The notes under the pieces: model-generated | The model's database searches: none | Told to the model about the DNA's origin: nothing | What the model saw: only the letters and a program-made list of their open reading frames with translations | Position numbers and translations under genes: made by a program | In this document: piece after piece, positions 1 through 7,114 of the stretch | Position numbering within the stretch: the first letter of the stretch is position 1 | How the letters are laid out: each line of letters begins with the position of its first letter | Assembly (NCBI GenBank): GCA_039679375.1 | Contig: JBDKVA010000087.1 | Span: 1 to 15,773, forward strand | Direction: 5' to 3' | DNA length: 15,773 nucleotides | Source: JBDKVA01 sp039679375 | GTDB lineage: Bacteria > Bacillota > Clostridia > Acetivibrionales > DTU013

Positions 1-130
1 ACAAAAACTGCTCGGAATCCAGTAATATCAAGCAATTCGGGTGAATTCACCTAATCTCTTTATTTGCTTTTTCAAGCATTTTACCTGTATGCTTAATTCC
101 AGGTAGTAATGGTTTTCGGACAGTCTGGCC

Positions 131-170
131 AAACCCAGTATTCGCAAGCGTTTGCGGCTACTGGGTTTTT
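131..170 (+). terminator. Rho-independent terminator of an upstream plus-strand gene
   Basis: A 10-bp stem (AAACCCAGTA at 131-140 with TACTGGGTTT at 159-168) carries a second inner stem (CGCAA 143-147 with TTGCG 152-156) and runs into a T tract at 164-170. The T tract lies on the plus strand, so it should stop a gene whose end is in or before the first 60 bases. On the minus strand the hairpin is followed by only three T, so it would terminate the leftmost minus gene (ending at 195) weakly if at all. The upstream gene cannot be identified: open frames run off the left edge and close at 25, 44 and 54. Confidence 0.75.
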
Positions 171-194
171 AAATATCTCTCCTTTCACGGGCAT

Positions 195-3173
195 TTATCT
201 CTTACTTTTACTGTACGCAAGCACTTTTTCGCTATATAATGCGATTCCTGTGCTTGCATTCGGATGGATATGATCAATCAGGAAATCTGCTGGGGCACAT
301 TTGAGCAATGCTTCCTTAATAGCGAGGTTGGGATCGATATATACGTACCTGTTTTCCTGACAATACAGTTCAAGTGCATCGCTGTATTCAGTTAATAACT
401 GATCGCGCTTTTCCACAGGGATGGCGGTATAAGGGTCGTTATCCCTGGCAAGCCATGGACTGATCAGAACAAAGTGGGCCTGCGGATTTTCCTCTTTTAT
501 TTTTTTTATAAGCCTGTCAATATTCTCAATATAGCTGACCTTATCCATAGCGCAGGTTTTGCTGTTCCGATACCGTACATCATTTGTTCCGATCGCTATG
601 ACATATAAATCAGCGCAACGCTCAGCAATCGATTTGGAGTTCTTCAGCAAAGTCTGTGTCGTTGCAGAACCCCAGGCCTCCTTATTTACTGTAATTTCGG
701 GAAAAGCAGCCATCATCGGTTCATACCAGCCATATCCGCCGTTTTCCGATCCTGCTGTTATGCTGTCCCCGACAAAGCAAACGGTTTTGGACTGGGAGAG
801 CAGCTTATACAAATCGGTTCCTCTCATTTCATCAGTCATTTCGATTGCCTCCACAGGCTGTCTGACATAGCCTTTCGGGAAAAGGAAGTATTTCTCCTGA
901 GCCTGGTCCAGAGTCAGCTCCGTTCCGAGCATTACGGAAGTAACGACAGACTGTACTTCTGAGATCCGTTTCATCTCATATCCGCTGATTTCGTTTTTCA
1001 GATCAGGCTCAGTCAAAATGCTGTATATCGGCAATGCCTGATAATTCCCGTCAGCTGTCGACCGGGTATACATGGGTATTACTCCTGCACACAGGATTTC
1101 CTTTGTTTCAGGGTCGATGTACACTTCAGCAATAGAGGTTGCGTCACCATCTTTTTCAATAAAAGAATTTGCAAAGTTTCCCGGGCAATTTATGATAACG
1201 GTCTGTTTTGCATTGCCAGCATCATCGGATGCGGTACGAAATTCAACAGGCTGGACTGCGTGAGAGTGGTCGCCTAAAACGATATCGGCGCCTGCGCGTA
1301 TAAATATATCATTCCATGTATCCTGGTATTTGTCCGTATTATGTATAAACTGCGTCCCCATATGAGGTATGACTACGATCAGATCCGGGGGATTCTCCAA
1401 GTTCTTTACCATCCGGAAATCCGAAATAACTTTTTCCCTCGCCTCGTTAAAAAATTTACTGTCGGGGTTTGCCAGGATTGAAGTCATTGAGGTGTTTTCA
1501 CGTAAAAAATATTCTTCTGTATACCCGTTGCTTCCCAATGTATATGCAAGGAATGCAATTCGGACGCCCTTTTTTTCAAGAATCATGAAGGATTCCTTTT
1601 CTGCTTCATCCCTGTAAGAGCCTACATGCAGCAGACCAACCTGATCAAGAATATCAAGTGTCCTCATGGCTCCCTCCTCGCCCTTATCCAGGAGATGGTT
1701 GTTGGCAGTCGAAACCAGATCGATCCCCGACTCTTTGACAGCTTTTGCAAAGGAATCGGGAAAGTTTACATGGAGGGGTATTCCATCATCATAGTTGCTT
1801 GTTGAATATCCAGCCTCCCCACCGGCAGCAGGACCTTCAAACACACCGATCGAAAGATCCGCTGCGGCTAGATATCTACGGGCATATTCAAACATGGGGC
1901 TGAAATCAAACTCACCGGTTGAATCAGAATAAGCTTTTCGGACTTGGTCCTGCAATAAAATCAAGTCACCCGTGAAGGAAATGGAGAGAGCATCTTTCAG
2001 AGCCGACTTTTGCTCCTCAGTCATAATTGTATGCATAACATCCGATGAAATATCTTTACCTGCGGGTATTGTTTTAACCGGAGATAGGATTACTGTAAAG
2101 ATCGGAAGCAAAAAATACAAAATGACGCATATGACCGGTATTTTGCCGGATAAACCTGTTTTGCGGCTATCCGGGACATTTTTGCCGGGTGAAACGGAGT
2201 CTGTGATGTTATTGATTGAGTGGCTAATCATGCCGGAAACCCTGTCTGATCCACAGATGAGAAGCGTCAGGATACTTGCAATAAAGGCAGGTATGCAGTA
2301 AAGTGCGTTATAATTTGAAGCGGGAAATATTTTAACAAAAATAAGCGTAATAAAGCGGTGTAAAATAAAAATAATCAGTGAATTCCTGCCCCATTTGCAT
2401 AGAAACGGCAATAGCTTCCCGGGTACAGTCATGACCATACTCATCGTCATCAGCGCAGCGAAACCCAGAATGGCGATCCTTTCAATAAGGTCAAGCGGCG
2501 CAGTATAACTCTGCATCAAAAAATCAGATTCATTTAGTTCTGTATAATTTCGTATAAACACAAAAGACATGCAGACAGTAAATATTAACAGCATTATCCC
2601 TTTCATGTAATCAAGAGGCCGACGGTTGTTTATATAATCATTTACTTTATCGCCGGACAACCTGTATCCTGCCAAAAAGAACGGGAAGAAAACAATGGTG
2701 CGTGAAAGAGCAAGAACATTTGTGACATCGCTCCACAAACCGGCAAGAATAGAGATTATTACAGCGATGAGCAGGATGTGTCTGATCTTTTCAACGTATT
2801 GTATCGTCAACCGCCATATGAGTATTGAAATCAGGAACCAGAATGAATAAGACGGCGTAAGCAATTGCAGTGATGTATTCAGCAGAAAACGGCTGAAAAT
2901 CATTATGGCTGTGTTAAAGGTGATGTAAATAACAGCATATTTGAGTAAGGAAGGCAAAGACCTTGATTTTTCACTTTTGCTAAAGTACCCGGAAACAAAA
3001 ATGAATGCAGGCATATGAAAGATATATATGAAGTTTACGATTGTACCTGCAAGTTCCTGATCCCTGTAATCCCACAAAAAATGACCCAGAACCACAAGAA
3101 AGATGAGGATCCCTTTCATATTGTCCCAGTATGGACTTCTTACCGTTACAGATTGACCTTTCATATCGGTCAT
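195..3173 (-). CDS. Membrane acyltransferase-3 / CapA / SGNH-hydrolase triple fusion
   Basis: This 992-residue protein joins three enzymes. Residues about 12-315 are a multi-pass acyltransferase-3 domain, with the conserved His31 in VVLGHF and FHMP at 52-55. A further membrane helix (about 344-364) leads to a CapA/PGA_cap metallophosphatase-like domain (about 395-695) with GDL at 402-404, NNH at 491-493 and GDHSH at 634-638. The C-terminus (about 795-985) is an SGNH/GDSL hydrolase: GDSIT with Ser804, block-II Gly835, GTND with Asn864, and Asp967/His970. AT3-SGNH proteins are known to acetylate surface polysaccharides; CapA proteins belong to poly-gamma-glutamate systems. I infer that it modifies an extracytoplasmic polymer. 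The start chosen has GGAGG 10 bases upstream. An ATG at 3248 would add 25 residues, but its AGGAGG lies 20 bases away. No gene partner lies on the same strand. Confidence 0.88.
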   Translation of the reverse strand: MTDMKGQSVTVRSPYWDNMKGILIFLVVLGHFLWDYRDQELAGTIVNFIYIFHMPAFIFVSGYFSKSEKSRSLPSLLKYAVIYITFNTAIMIFSRFLLNTSLQLLTPSYSFWFLISILIWRLTIQYVEKIRHILLIAVIISILAGLWSDVTNVLALSRTIVFFPFFLAGYRLSGDKVNDYINNRRPLDYMKGIMLLIFTVCMSFVFIRNYTELNESDFLMQSYTAPLDLIERIAILGFAALMTMSMVMTVPGKLLPFLCKWGRNSLIIFILHRFITLIFVKIFPASNYNALYCIPAFIASILTLLICGSDRVSGMISHSINNITDSVSPGKNVPDSRKTGLSGKIPVICVILYFLLPIFTVILSPVKTIPAGKDISSDVMHTIMTEEQKSALKDALSISFTGDLILLQDQVRKAYSDSTGEFDFSPMFEYARRYLAAADLSIGVFEGPAAGGEAGYSTSNYDDGIPLHVNFPDSFAKAVKESGIDLVSTANNHLLDKGEEGAMRTLDILDQVGLLHVGSYRDEAEKESFMILEKKGVRIAFLAYTLGSNGYTEEYFLRENTSMTSILANPDSKFFNEAREKVISDFRMVKNLENPPDLIVVIPHMGTQFIHNTDKYQDTWNDIFIRAGADIVLGDHSHAVQPVEFRTASDDAGNAKQTVIINCPGNFANSFIEKDGDATSIAEVYIDPETKEILCAGVIPMYTRSTADGNYQALPIYSILTEPDLKNEISGYEMKRISEVQSVVTSVMLGTELTLDQAQEKYFLFPKGYVRQPVEAIEMTDEMRGTDLYKLLSQSKTVCFVGDSITAGSENGGYGWYEPMMAAFPEITVNKEAWGSATTQTLLKNSKSIAERCADLYVIAIGTNDVRYRNSKTCAMDKVSYIENIDRLIKKIKEENPQAHFVLISPWLARDNDPYTAIPVEKRDQLLTEYSDALELYCQENRYVYIDPNLAIKEALLKCAPADFLIDHIHPNASTGIALYSEKVLAYSKSKR

Positions 3174-3280
3174 GGCTAATAAACCTCCGAAACAGGTGTC
3201 TTTCCTAATTATATCCTGCATTCGCCAGCGTACAAAATAGGTTGTCATTCCTATTTTTACTTGACTTTCCTCCTATTTTA

Positions 3281-3450
3281 AAGCTGTATGCCCGTTTCAG
3301 AAAAATACCGGGGCTGTTCTCTGGCTCCGCCAACTGCCAGCCCATGCATCCGGACAACCTCACTCGTCCTTGATTTACCCGCTTCGCACGCTACTTTACC
3401 TACATTGATAAAAAATATACAAATATTCGATAAATATTGCAATACAGCTT
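3281..3450 (-). ncRNA. Candidate structured RNA (about 170 nt), possibly raiA-like
   Basis: The segment is bounded by a perfect 9-bp inverted repeat (AAGCTGTAT 3281-3289, ATACAGCTT 3442-3450) that would close a large RNA fold. Read on the minus strand it contains GGAC/GUCC (3369-3366 with 3355-3352, 10-nt loop), GGGCUG/CAGCCC (3343-3338 with 3316-3311) around two competing stems (UGGC/GCCA and CUGGC/GCCAG), and CCCG/CGGG. Its unpaired parts are purine-rich (GCGAAGCGGG, GUAAAUCAAG), typical of the RNA strand. It is clearly more GC-rich than the flanking AT-rich DNA and encodes no credible protein. The layout reminds me of the raiA RNA motif of Firmicutes, but this is recollection, not a search result. 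It may be a stand-alone RNA or the leader of the acyltransferase fusion. Strand is inferred, not proven. Confidence 0.5.
3414..3442 (-). promoter_or_regulatory. Possible sigma-A promoter on the minus strand
   Basis: On the minus strand TTGCAA (3442-3437) and TATATT (3419-3414) are 17 bases apart, so transcription would begin near 3407. It would serve the RNA-like segment and/or the acyltransferase fusion. A transcript starting here would lack the 5' half of the 9-bp closing stem. If that stem is real, a start further upstream is needed; a weaker pair (CTGCCA, 18 bases, TACAAT at 3478-3473) is present there. The two options cannot be separated from sequence alone. Confidence 0.35.
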
Positions 3451-3531
3451 GACTTTCCGGAAGTAGAATAAAATTGTAAACAAGTGAACTGCTTTTGGCA
3501 GGTAAATATTTTTTGAAGGAGTATTTCATAT

Positions 3532-4566
3532 ATGCAACAAAATATGCGCAAGTGGATGTTCGGGCTGTCTACATCCATAGAACGGCAGGCCATGCCGATT
3601 ATGACATATCCCGGGCTCAAATTGGCAAATACAAATGTTTTGGAAATCGTTAAATATGGAGAAGCACAGTATAAATGTATCCAGGCTCTTGCGGATAAGT
3701 TCCCTTCTGCTGCTGCTGTGACCACAATGGATTTGTCTGTAGAAGCGGAGGCTTTTGGCTGTCCGATCAAATTCTCCGAAACGGAGATCCCCACAATTTA
3801 TGGAAGAGTGGTCTCCGACGAAGATTCGGTCAGGGCTCTCAAGATCCCGAAGGTAGGTGACGGTAGGACCGAAGCTTACATCACCGCAGCAAAGCTATCT
3901 TCAAAGAATATCAAGGACAGGCCGACCTTCGGCGGACAGATAGGGCCGTTTTCTCTTGCCGGAAGGCTTTATGACATGACGGAAATCATGGTCTCCATTT
4001 TGCTTGAACCTGAAACGATCCACATTCTGCTTGACAAGGTGACAGGATTTTTGATCGAATATGCAAAAGCATTCAAGAATGCCGGCGCGAACGGCATTCT
4101 TATTGCGGAACCGGCTGCAGGATTGCTCTCGCCGGCTCAATGCGAGGAATTTTCATCGAAATATGTGGAGAGGATCGTGGAAGAAGTGCAGGATGACTAT
4201 TTTATGGTTATTCTTCACAATTGCGGCAATACCAAGAACCTGGTCCCTTCTATGATCGGGACAGGAGCGATGGCATTTCATTTTGGAAACGCTGTTAATA
4301 TGAACGACATTATGCCTCAGATACCCTGGGGAAGAATTGCGTTCGGTAATATTGACCCTGCCGGGATTTTCAAAAATGGGACGATCGATGATGTACGGGC
4401 AAAAACCTGGGAGCTTCTTGAGAAGACCTTCAGCTACAAGAATTTTGTCATATCTTCGGGCTGCGACATCCCGCCGGGAACTCCGCTTGAGAATATCGAA
4501 GAGTTCTTTGCAAAGGTTGAAGAATTCAACATGGCTATGCTAAGGCAGCTCAGGAATTTGCTTTAA
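3532..4566 (+). CDS. URO-D superfamily, MtaA/CmuA-like methyltransferase-type protein
   Basis: The 344-residue protein has the uroporphyrinogen-decarboxylase TIM-barrel fold signature and is close to the usual length of MtaA-type proteins. It has the zinc-site pattern of cobamide:thiol methyltransferases: His229-x-Cys231 in ILHNCGNT and Cys311 in SSGCDIPPGTP. The HemE substrate-binding N-terminal motif (MRQAGRY type) is absent, so haem synthesis is unlikely. In the family, MtaA/MtbA/CmuA move methyl groups between a corrinoid protein and a thiol. No corrinoid protein or MtrH-like partner is visible here, so substrate and acceptor are unknown. The start has GAAGGAG 10 bases upstream (3515-3521). 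It appears monocistronic, with two hairpins after it. Confidence 0.85.
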   Translation: MQQNMRKWMFGLSTSIERQAMPIMTYPGLKLANTNVLEIVKYGEAQYKCIQALADKFPSAAAVTTMDLSVEAEAFGCPIKFSETEIPTIYGRVVSDEDSVRALKIPKVGDGRTEAYITAAKLSSKNIKDRPTFGGQIGPFSLAGRLYDMTEIMVSILLEPETIHILLDKVTGFLIEYAKAFKNAGANGILIAEPAAGLLSPAQCEEFSSKYVERIVEEVQDDYFMVILHNCGNTKNLVPSMIGTGAMAFHFGNAVNMNDIMPQIPWGRIAFGNIDPAGIFKNGTIDDVRAKTWELLEKTFSYKNFVISSGCDIPPGTPLENIEEFFAKVEEFNMAMLRQLRNLL

Positions 4567-4585
4567 CAAATAATGAGGCTGCATG

Positions 4586-4618
4586 AACAAGCCGATTTTG
4601 GAACTTAACCGGCTTGTT
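4586..4618 (+). terminator. Hairpin after the first URO-D family gene
   Basis: AACAAGCCG (4586-4594) pairs with CGGCTTGTT (4610-4618), a 9-bp stem 19 bases after the stop codon. It is followed by GCAGTAAAA rather than a T tract, so it is a weak intrinsic terminator or an mRNA 3'-end stabiliser. Confidence 0.45.
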
Positions 4619-4648
4619 GCAGTAAAATCGAATATTTATCAGAAAGCT

Positions 4649-4674
4649 AAAGGCTGCTGCTACAGGCAGCCTTT
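4649..4674 (+). terminator. Second hairpin, weak terminator
   Basis: AAAGGCTGC (4649-4657) pairs with GCAGCCTTT (4666-4674), a 9-bp stem with an 8-base loop. The arm itself ends in TTT and the stem begins with AAA, so it could act on either strand. Together with the preceding hairpin it separates the URO-D gene from the operon promoter at 4715. Confidence 0.5.
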
Positions 4675-4700
4675 ATGCATATAGTCAAATTTATTGTTTT

Positions 4701-4718
4701 TCGATAAATTTATATTGA
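4701..4718. promoter_or_regulatory. Palindromic candidate operator overlapping the -35 box
   Basis: TCGATA (4701-4706) and TATTGA (4713-4718) form an inverted repeat with one mismatch, separated by AATTTA. The right half overlaps the -35 hexamer of the operon promoter, a geometry suited to repression. The obvious candidate to bind it is the XRE protein encoded as the second gene of the same operon. That assignment is inference. A 9-mer matching the left half, TCGATAAAT, also occurs at 3427-3435. Confidence 0.4.
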
Positions 4719-4743
4719 TTTATAATAAAATCCGTTATATACT
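4715..4743 (+). promoter_or_regulatory. Sigma-A promoter of the DUF2975 operon
   Basis: TTGATT (4715-4720) and TATACT (4738-4743) are spaced by 17 bases. Transcription would begin near 4750, which supports translation from the ATG at 4776 rather than the near-leaderless ATG at 4752. A second TATAAT (4721-4726) has no good -35 partner. Confidence 0.6.
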
Positions 4744-4775
4744 GTTTATAGATGATCAGAAAGGACGGCAGATCT

Positions 4776-5237
4776 ATGAAGATTCTTGATGAAAAAGGCG
4801 TCTCCGGTATATTTAAACGCTTCCTTGATATGATATTCCTTGGTGGCATTGCAATCGTTCTGACGCTTCCATTATTACTGAACTGGTATATGGACCGCTT
4901 AAAGGGCTATATAAGTGAAAAATACTGGTTCCTGCTCCCGTTTTTGTACATAACGGGTATTCTGGCGCTCATTGTTGTCAATGAACTGCGCCGGATTTTC
5001 AAAACACTGAACCGGCGGGATCCATTCCGAAGCGATAATGTAAAAAGCTTTAAAAGGCTGTCTATATGCTGCTTTGCTATTGCATTCTTTTATGGGATCA
5101 AGATATTTGCTTTTAATTCTTTTCTTACTATTATCCTGTTTATGGTTTTTATCATAGGAGGCTTTTTCCTGATGATACTGGCGGAGATTTTCAGGCAGGC
5201 GGTTATCGTAAAGGAAGAAAATGACCTGACAATATGA
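4776..5237 (+). CDS. DUF2975 membrane protein
   Basis: The protein has 153 residues and four predicted membrane helices (about 19-36, 51-68, 94-108 and 112-140). Between the second and third is the polar motif NRRDPFRSDN (about 79-88), which I recognise as typical of DUF2975 proteins; their function is unknown. The ATG at 4776 has AAGGA 10 bases upstream, whereas the in-frame ATG at 4752 has no ribosome binding site. It is followed after 64 bases by a small XRE regulator, the usual partner of DUF2975 genes in Firmicutes, so the two are probably functionally linked, for example with the membrane protein affecting the regulator. That mechanism is inference. Confidence 0.75.
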   Translation: MKILDEKGVSGIFKRFLDMIFLGGIAIVLTLPLLLNWYMDRLKGYISEKYWFLLPFLYITGILALIVVNELRRIFKTLNRRDPFRSDNVKSFKRLSICCFAIAFFYGIKIFAFNSFLTIILFMVFIIGGFFLMILAEIFRQAVIVKEENDLTI

Positions 5238-5301
5238 TAGGGCATTTGCGAATTGACAGGGTGTTGGAAAACCTTGCAGGACGAATGGAAGAGGAGGACT
5301 T

Positions 5302-5541
5302 ATGGCTATTATAGTGAATCTGGATGTGGTAATGGCAAAGCGAAAGATCGGACTGACCGAGCTTGCGGCCAAGGTAGACATTACATTGGCTAATTTATCC
5401 ATATTAAAAAACAACAAGGCAAAGGCAATCCGGTTTTCCACGTTGGAAGCGCTGTGCAGCGCCCTTGATTGCCAGCCTGGCGATATTCTTGAATATGTGC
5501 CGGAAATCCCGGCCGAAAGTGAAGGTGATAATGATGAATGA
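5302..5541 (+). CDS. Small XRE-family (Cro/CI, YozG-like) transcriptional regulator
   Basis: This 79-residue protein is little more than a helix-turn-helix domain. Residues about 5-65 contain the recognition region (GLTELAAKVDITLANLSILK) and the typical ending STLEALCSALDCQPGDILEY. Such single-domain Cro/CI regulators commonly pair with DUF2975 membrane proteins. GGAGG lies 4 bases before the ATG. The stop overlaps the start of the next gene by 8 bases, indicating translational coupling. Likely autoregulation through the palindrome at 4701-4718 is inference. It carries no sensor domain, so any signal must come from a partner, plausibly the membrane proteins of the operon. Confidence 0.85.
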   Translation: MAIIVNLDVVMAKRKIGLTELAAKVDITLANLSILKNNKAKAIRFSTLEALCSALDCQPGDILEYVPEIPAESEGDNDE

Positions 5542-7096
5542 AATGGATAAGATGGATAATTCAAATGGATCGAATGAAACGGTAAATATTATTGAACAGG
5601 CTGAGAAGCCGGGCTATTTGCATTTGCTGACGCTGTCCGACAAACTGCTTGCAGCAGGTGCTTTGGTACTGGGGGTGCTTTTTGTCTGGTTCTTTTACGG
5701 CAAATATCCGGGAATATCCATACCTTTATTTGTGATTGCTTTTTATGCACTGCTATTTGCCTATACCAGGCCGGTACTGTCAAGGGAGGCGAAATTCGGC
5801 TGGTTTTTAAGTATCCCTGTTTTAATGCTTTCATTGACGTATCTGCTGTTTGGAAATGAAATACTGATGATACTTGACCTGCTCGCTCTCATCGTACTCA
5901 TACTGCTGCAGACGATTTTGATCACCGGCGCCAATACTTTCAAATGGCACAGCCCTGCTGTATTGATCGACTTGCTGTTCGGAGTTTTTTACAGGTGCAT
6001 GGCGCATGTCATTAAGCCTTTTAGGATAGCGGGCGTCCTGCTTCGGAGGAATCATAGCGAAAACACGGGAAAATCAGCCGGAGTGAAGATTTTGACAGGA
6101 CTTTTGATTTCATTTCCGCTTCTGTTGGTATTGCTGGCATTGCTTTCGTCTGCGGATATGGTTTTCGGAAATCTTATCGAAAAGCTGCCGGATATTTTCG
6201 GTGATCTAAATCTTGAAGAGTTATTCGGCAAGGTAATTGTTGCGCTCATCATCTTCGTGACTTCCTTCAGTTATTTGTGGAGCCTGGGACATGGCGAGAA
6301 GCCGGCGGACAGCCAGATGAAAGGTTTGGAAGCCGCGCCGTCCCTGCTGAAAAGAAGATGGGACCCTGTTGTAATTATTACGCTTACCGCAGCGGTAGAC
6401 GTCCTCTATGTTGTATTTGTTGCTATACAGTTTGCTTACCTGTTCGGAAAGTTTGGCCTTCCGGAGGGCTTTACCTATGCGGAATACGCCCGCAGCGGCT
6501 TTTTTGAACTCATTCTTGTCACTCTTTTAAATATCAGCCTGCTGGCCTGTACGCTCACATTCACCAAAAAAGGCTCCCTGGCGGCGGACAATGGCCTGAA
6601 GGTGCTGAACACCATCATGATCGGATGTACCTTTGTAATGCTCTTTTCGGCGCAATACAGGATGTCTCTTTATGAGGAAGCGTACGGATATACTTTCCTT
6701 CGCATCATGACCCAGGCTTTCATGGTATTTATGCTTGTGCTTTTCATCATTACGCTTGCACGGGTCTGGGCAGAGCGCCTTCCCTTGCTGAAGCCGTATA
6801 TTGCAGTTGCAATTATTGCATTTACAGTGGTAAATTATATAAATGTGGATAAAATGATTGTAAAAAAGAATATTGAACGTTATTACAGCACGAATGTCAT
6901 TGACATTGGTTACTTTAGGACTTTATCCAATGACATTGTCGGTGAATTGAAGAAGCTGGCCGGGGATAAAAATCCCGACGTCGCCGCAGAAGCGGAAGAG
7001 CTGCTGGATCAAAGGAAGAAGAGTTTATCCCGGAATAAGGGATGGCAGTCATTCAACCTGCCGGATTACAGAGCGCGAAAAGCACTCGGTGAATAA
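5534..7096 (+). CDS. DUF4173 (DUF4153-like) multi-pass membrane protein
   Basis: The product has 520 residues. After a hydrophilic 28-residue N-terminus come about ten or more hydrophobic segments up to about residue 437. The C-terminal 80 residues are hydrophilic and charged. The segment around residues 309-324 (LPEGFTYAEYARSGFF) is the conserved signature of DUF4173-type proteins, whose function is not established. ATG codons at 5531 and 5534 are both possible. The second has AAGGTG six bases upstream and overlaps the regulator stop by 8 bases. A longer open frame from 5465 lies inside the regulator and is not needed. The gene sits between the XRE regulator and a lipoprotein gene 18 bases downstream, so all are probably one transcript. 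Confidence 0.8.
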   Translation: MNEMDKMDNSNGSNETVNIIEQAEKPGYLHLLTLSDKLLAAGALVLGVLFVWFFYGKYPGISIPLFVIAFYALLFAYTRPVLSREAKFGWFLSIPVLMLSLTYLLFGNEILMILDLLALIVLILLQTILITGANTFKWHSPAVLIDLLFGVFYRCMAHVIKPFRIAGVLLRRNHSENTGKSAGVKILTGLLISFPLLLVLLALLSSADMVFGNLIEKLPDIFGDLNLEELFGKVIVALIIFVTSFSYLWSLGHGEKPADSQMKGLEAAPSLLKRRWDPVVIITLTAAVDVLYVVFVAIQFAYLFGKFGLPEGFTYAEYARSGFFELILVTLLNISLLACTLTFTKKGSLAADNGLKVLNTIMIGCTFVMLFSAQYRMSLYEEAYGYTFLRIMTQAFMVFMLVLFIITLARVWAERLPLLKPYIAVAIIAFTVVNYINVDKMIVKKNIERYYSTNVIDIGYFRTLSNDIVGELKKLAGDKNPDVAAEAEELLDQRKKSLSRNKGWQSFNLPDYRARKALGE

Positions 7097-7114
7097 AAAA
7101 ATAGGAGCTTGCCG

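Noticed and set aside
3278..3794. Two overlapping minus-strand open frames (83 and 132 codons) in and beside the intergenic region
   Set aside because: They lie across the RNA-like segment and the start of the URO-D gene, lack recognisable domains, and the region is better explained as structured RNA plus promoters.
3532..4566. Annotation as HemE uroporphyrinogen decarboxylase
   Set aside because: The substrate-binding MRQAGRY-type motif is missing, MtaA-type metal ligands are present, and no haem genes are nearby. The same applies to the protein at 12972-14042.
4899..5564. 221-codon minus-strand open frame
   Set aside because: It is antisense to the DUF2975 and XRE genes, both of which have good ribosome binding sites and recognisable domains; its translation shows no domain.
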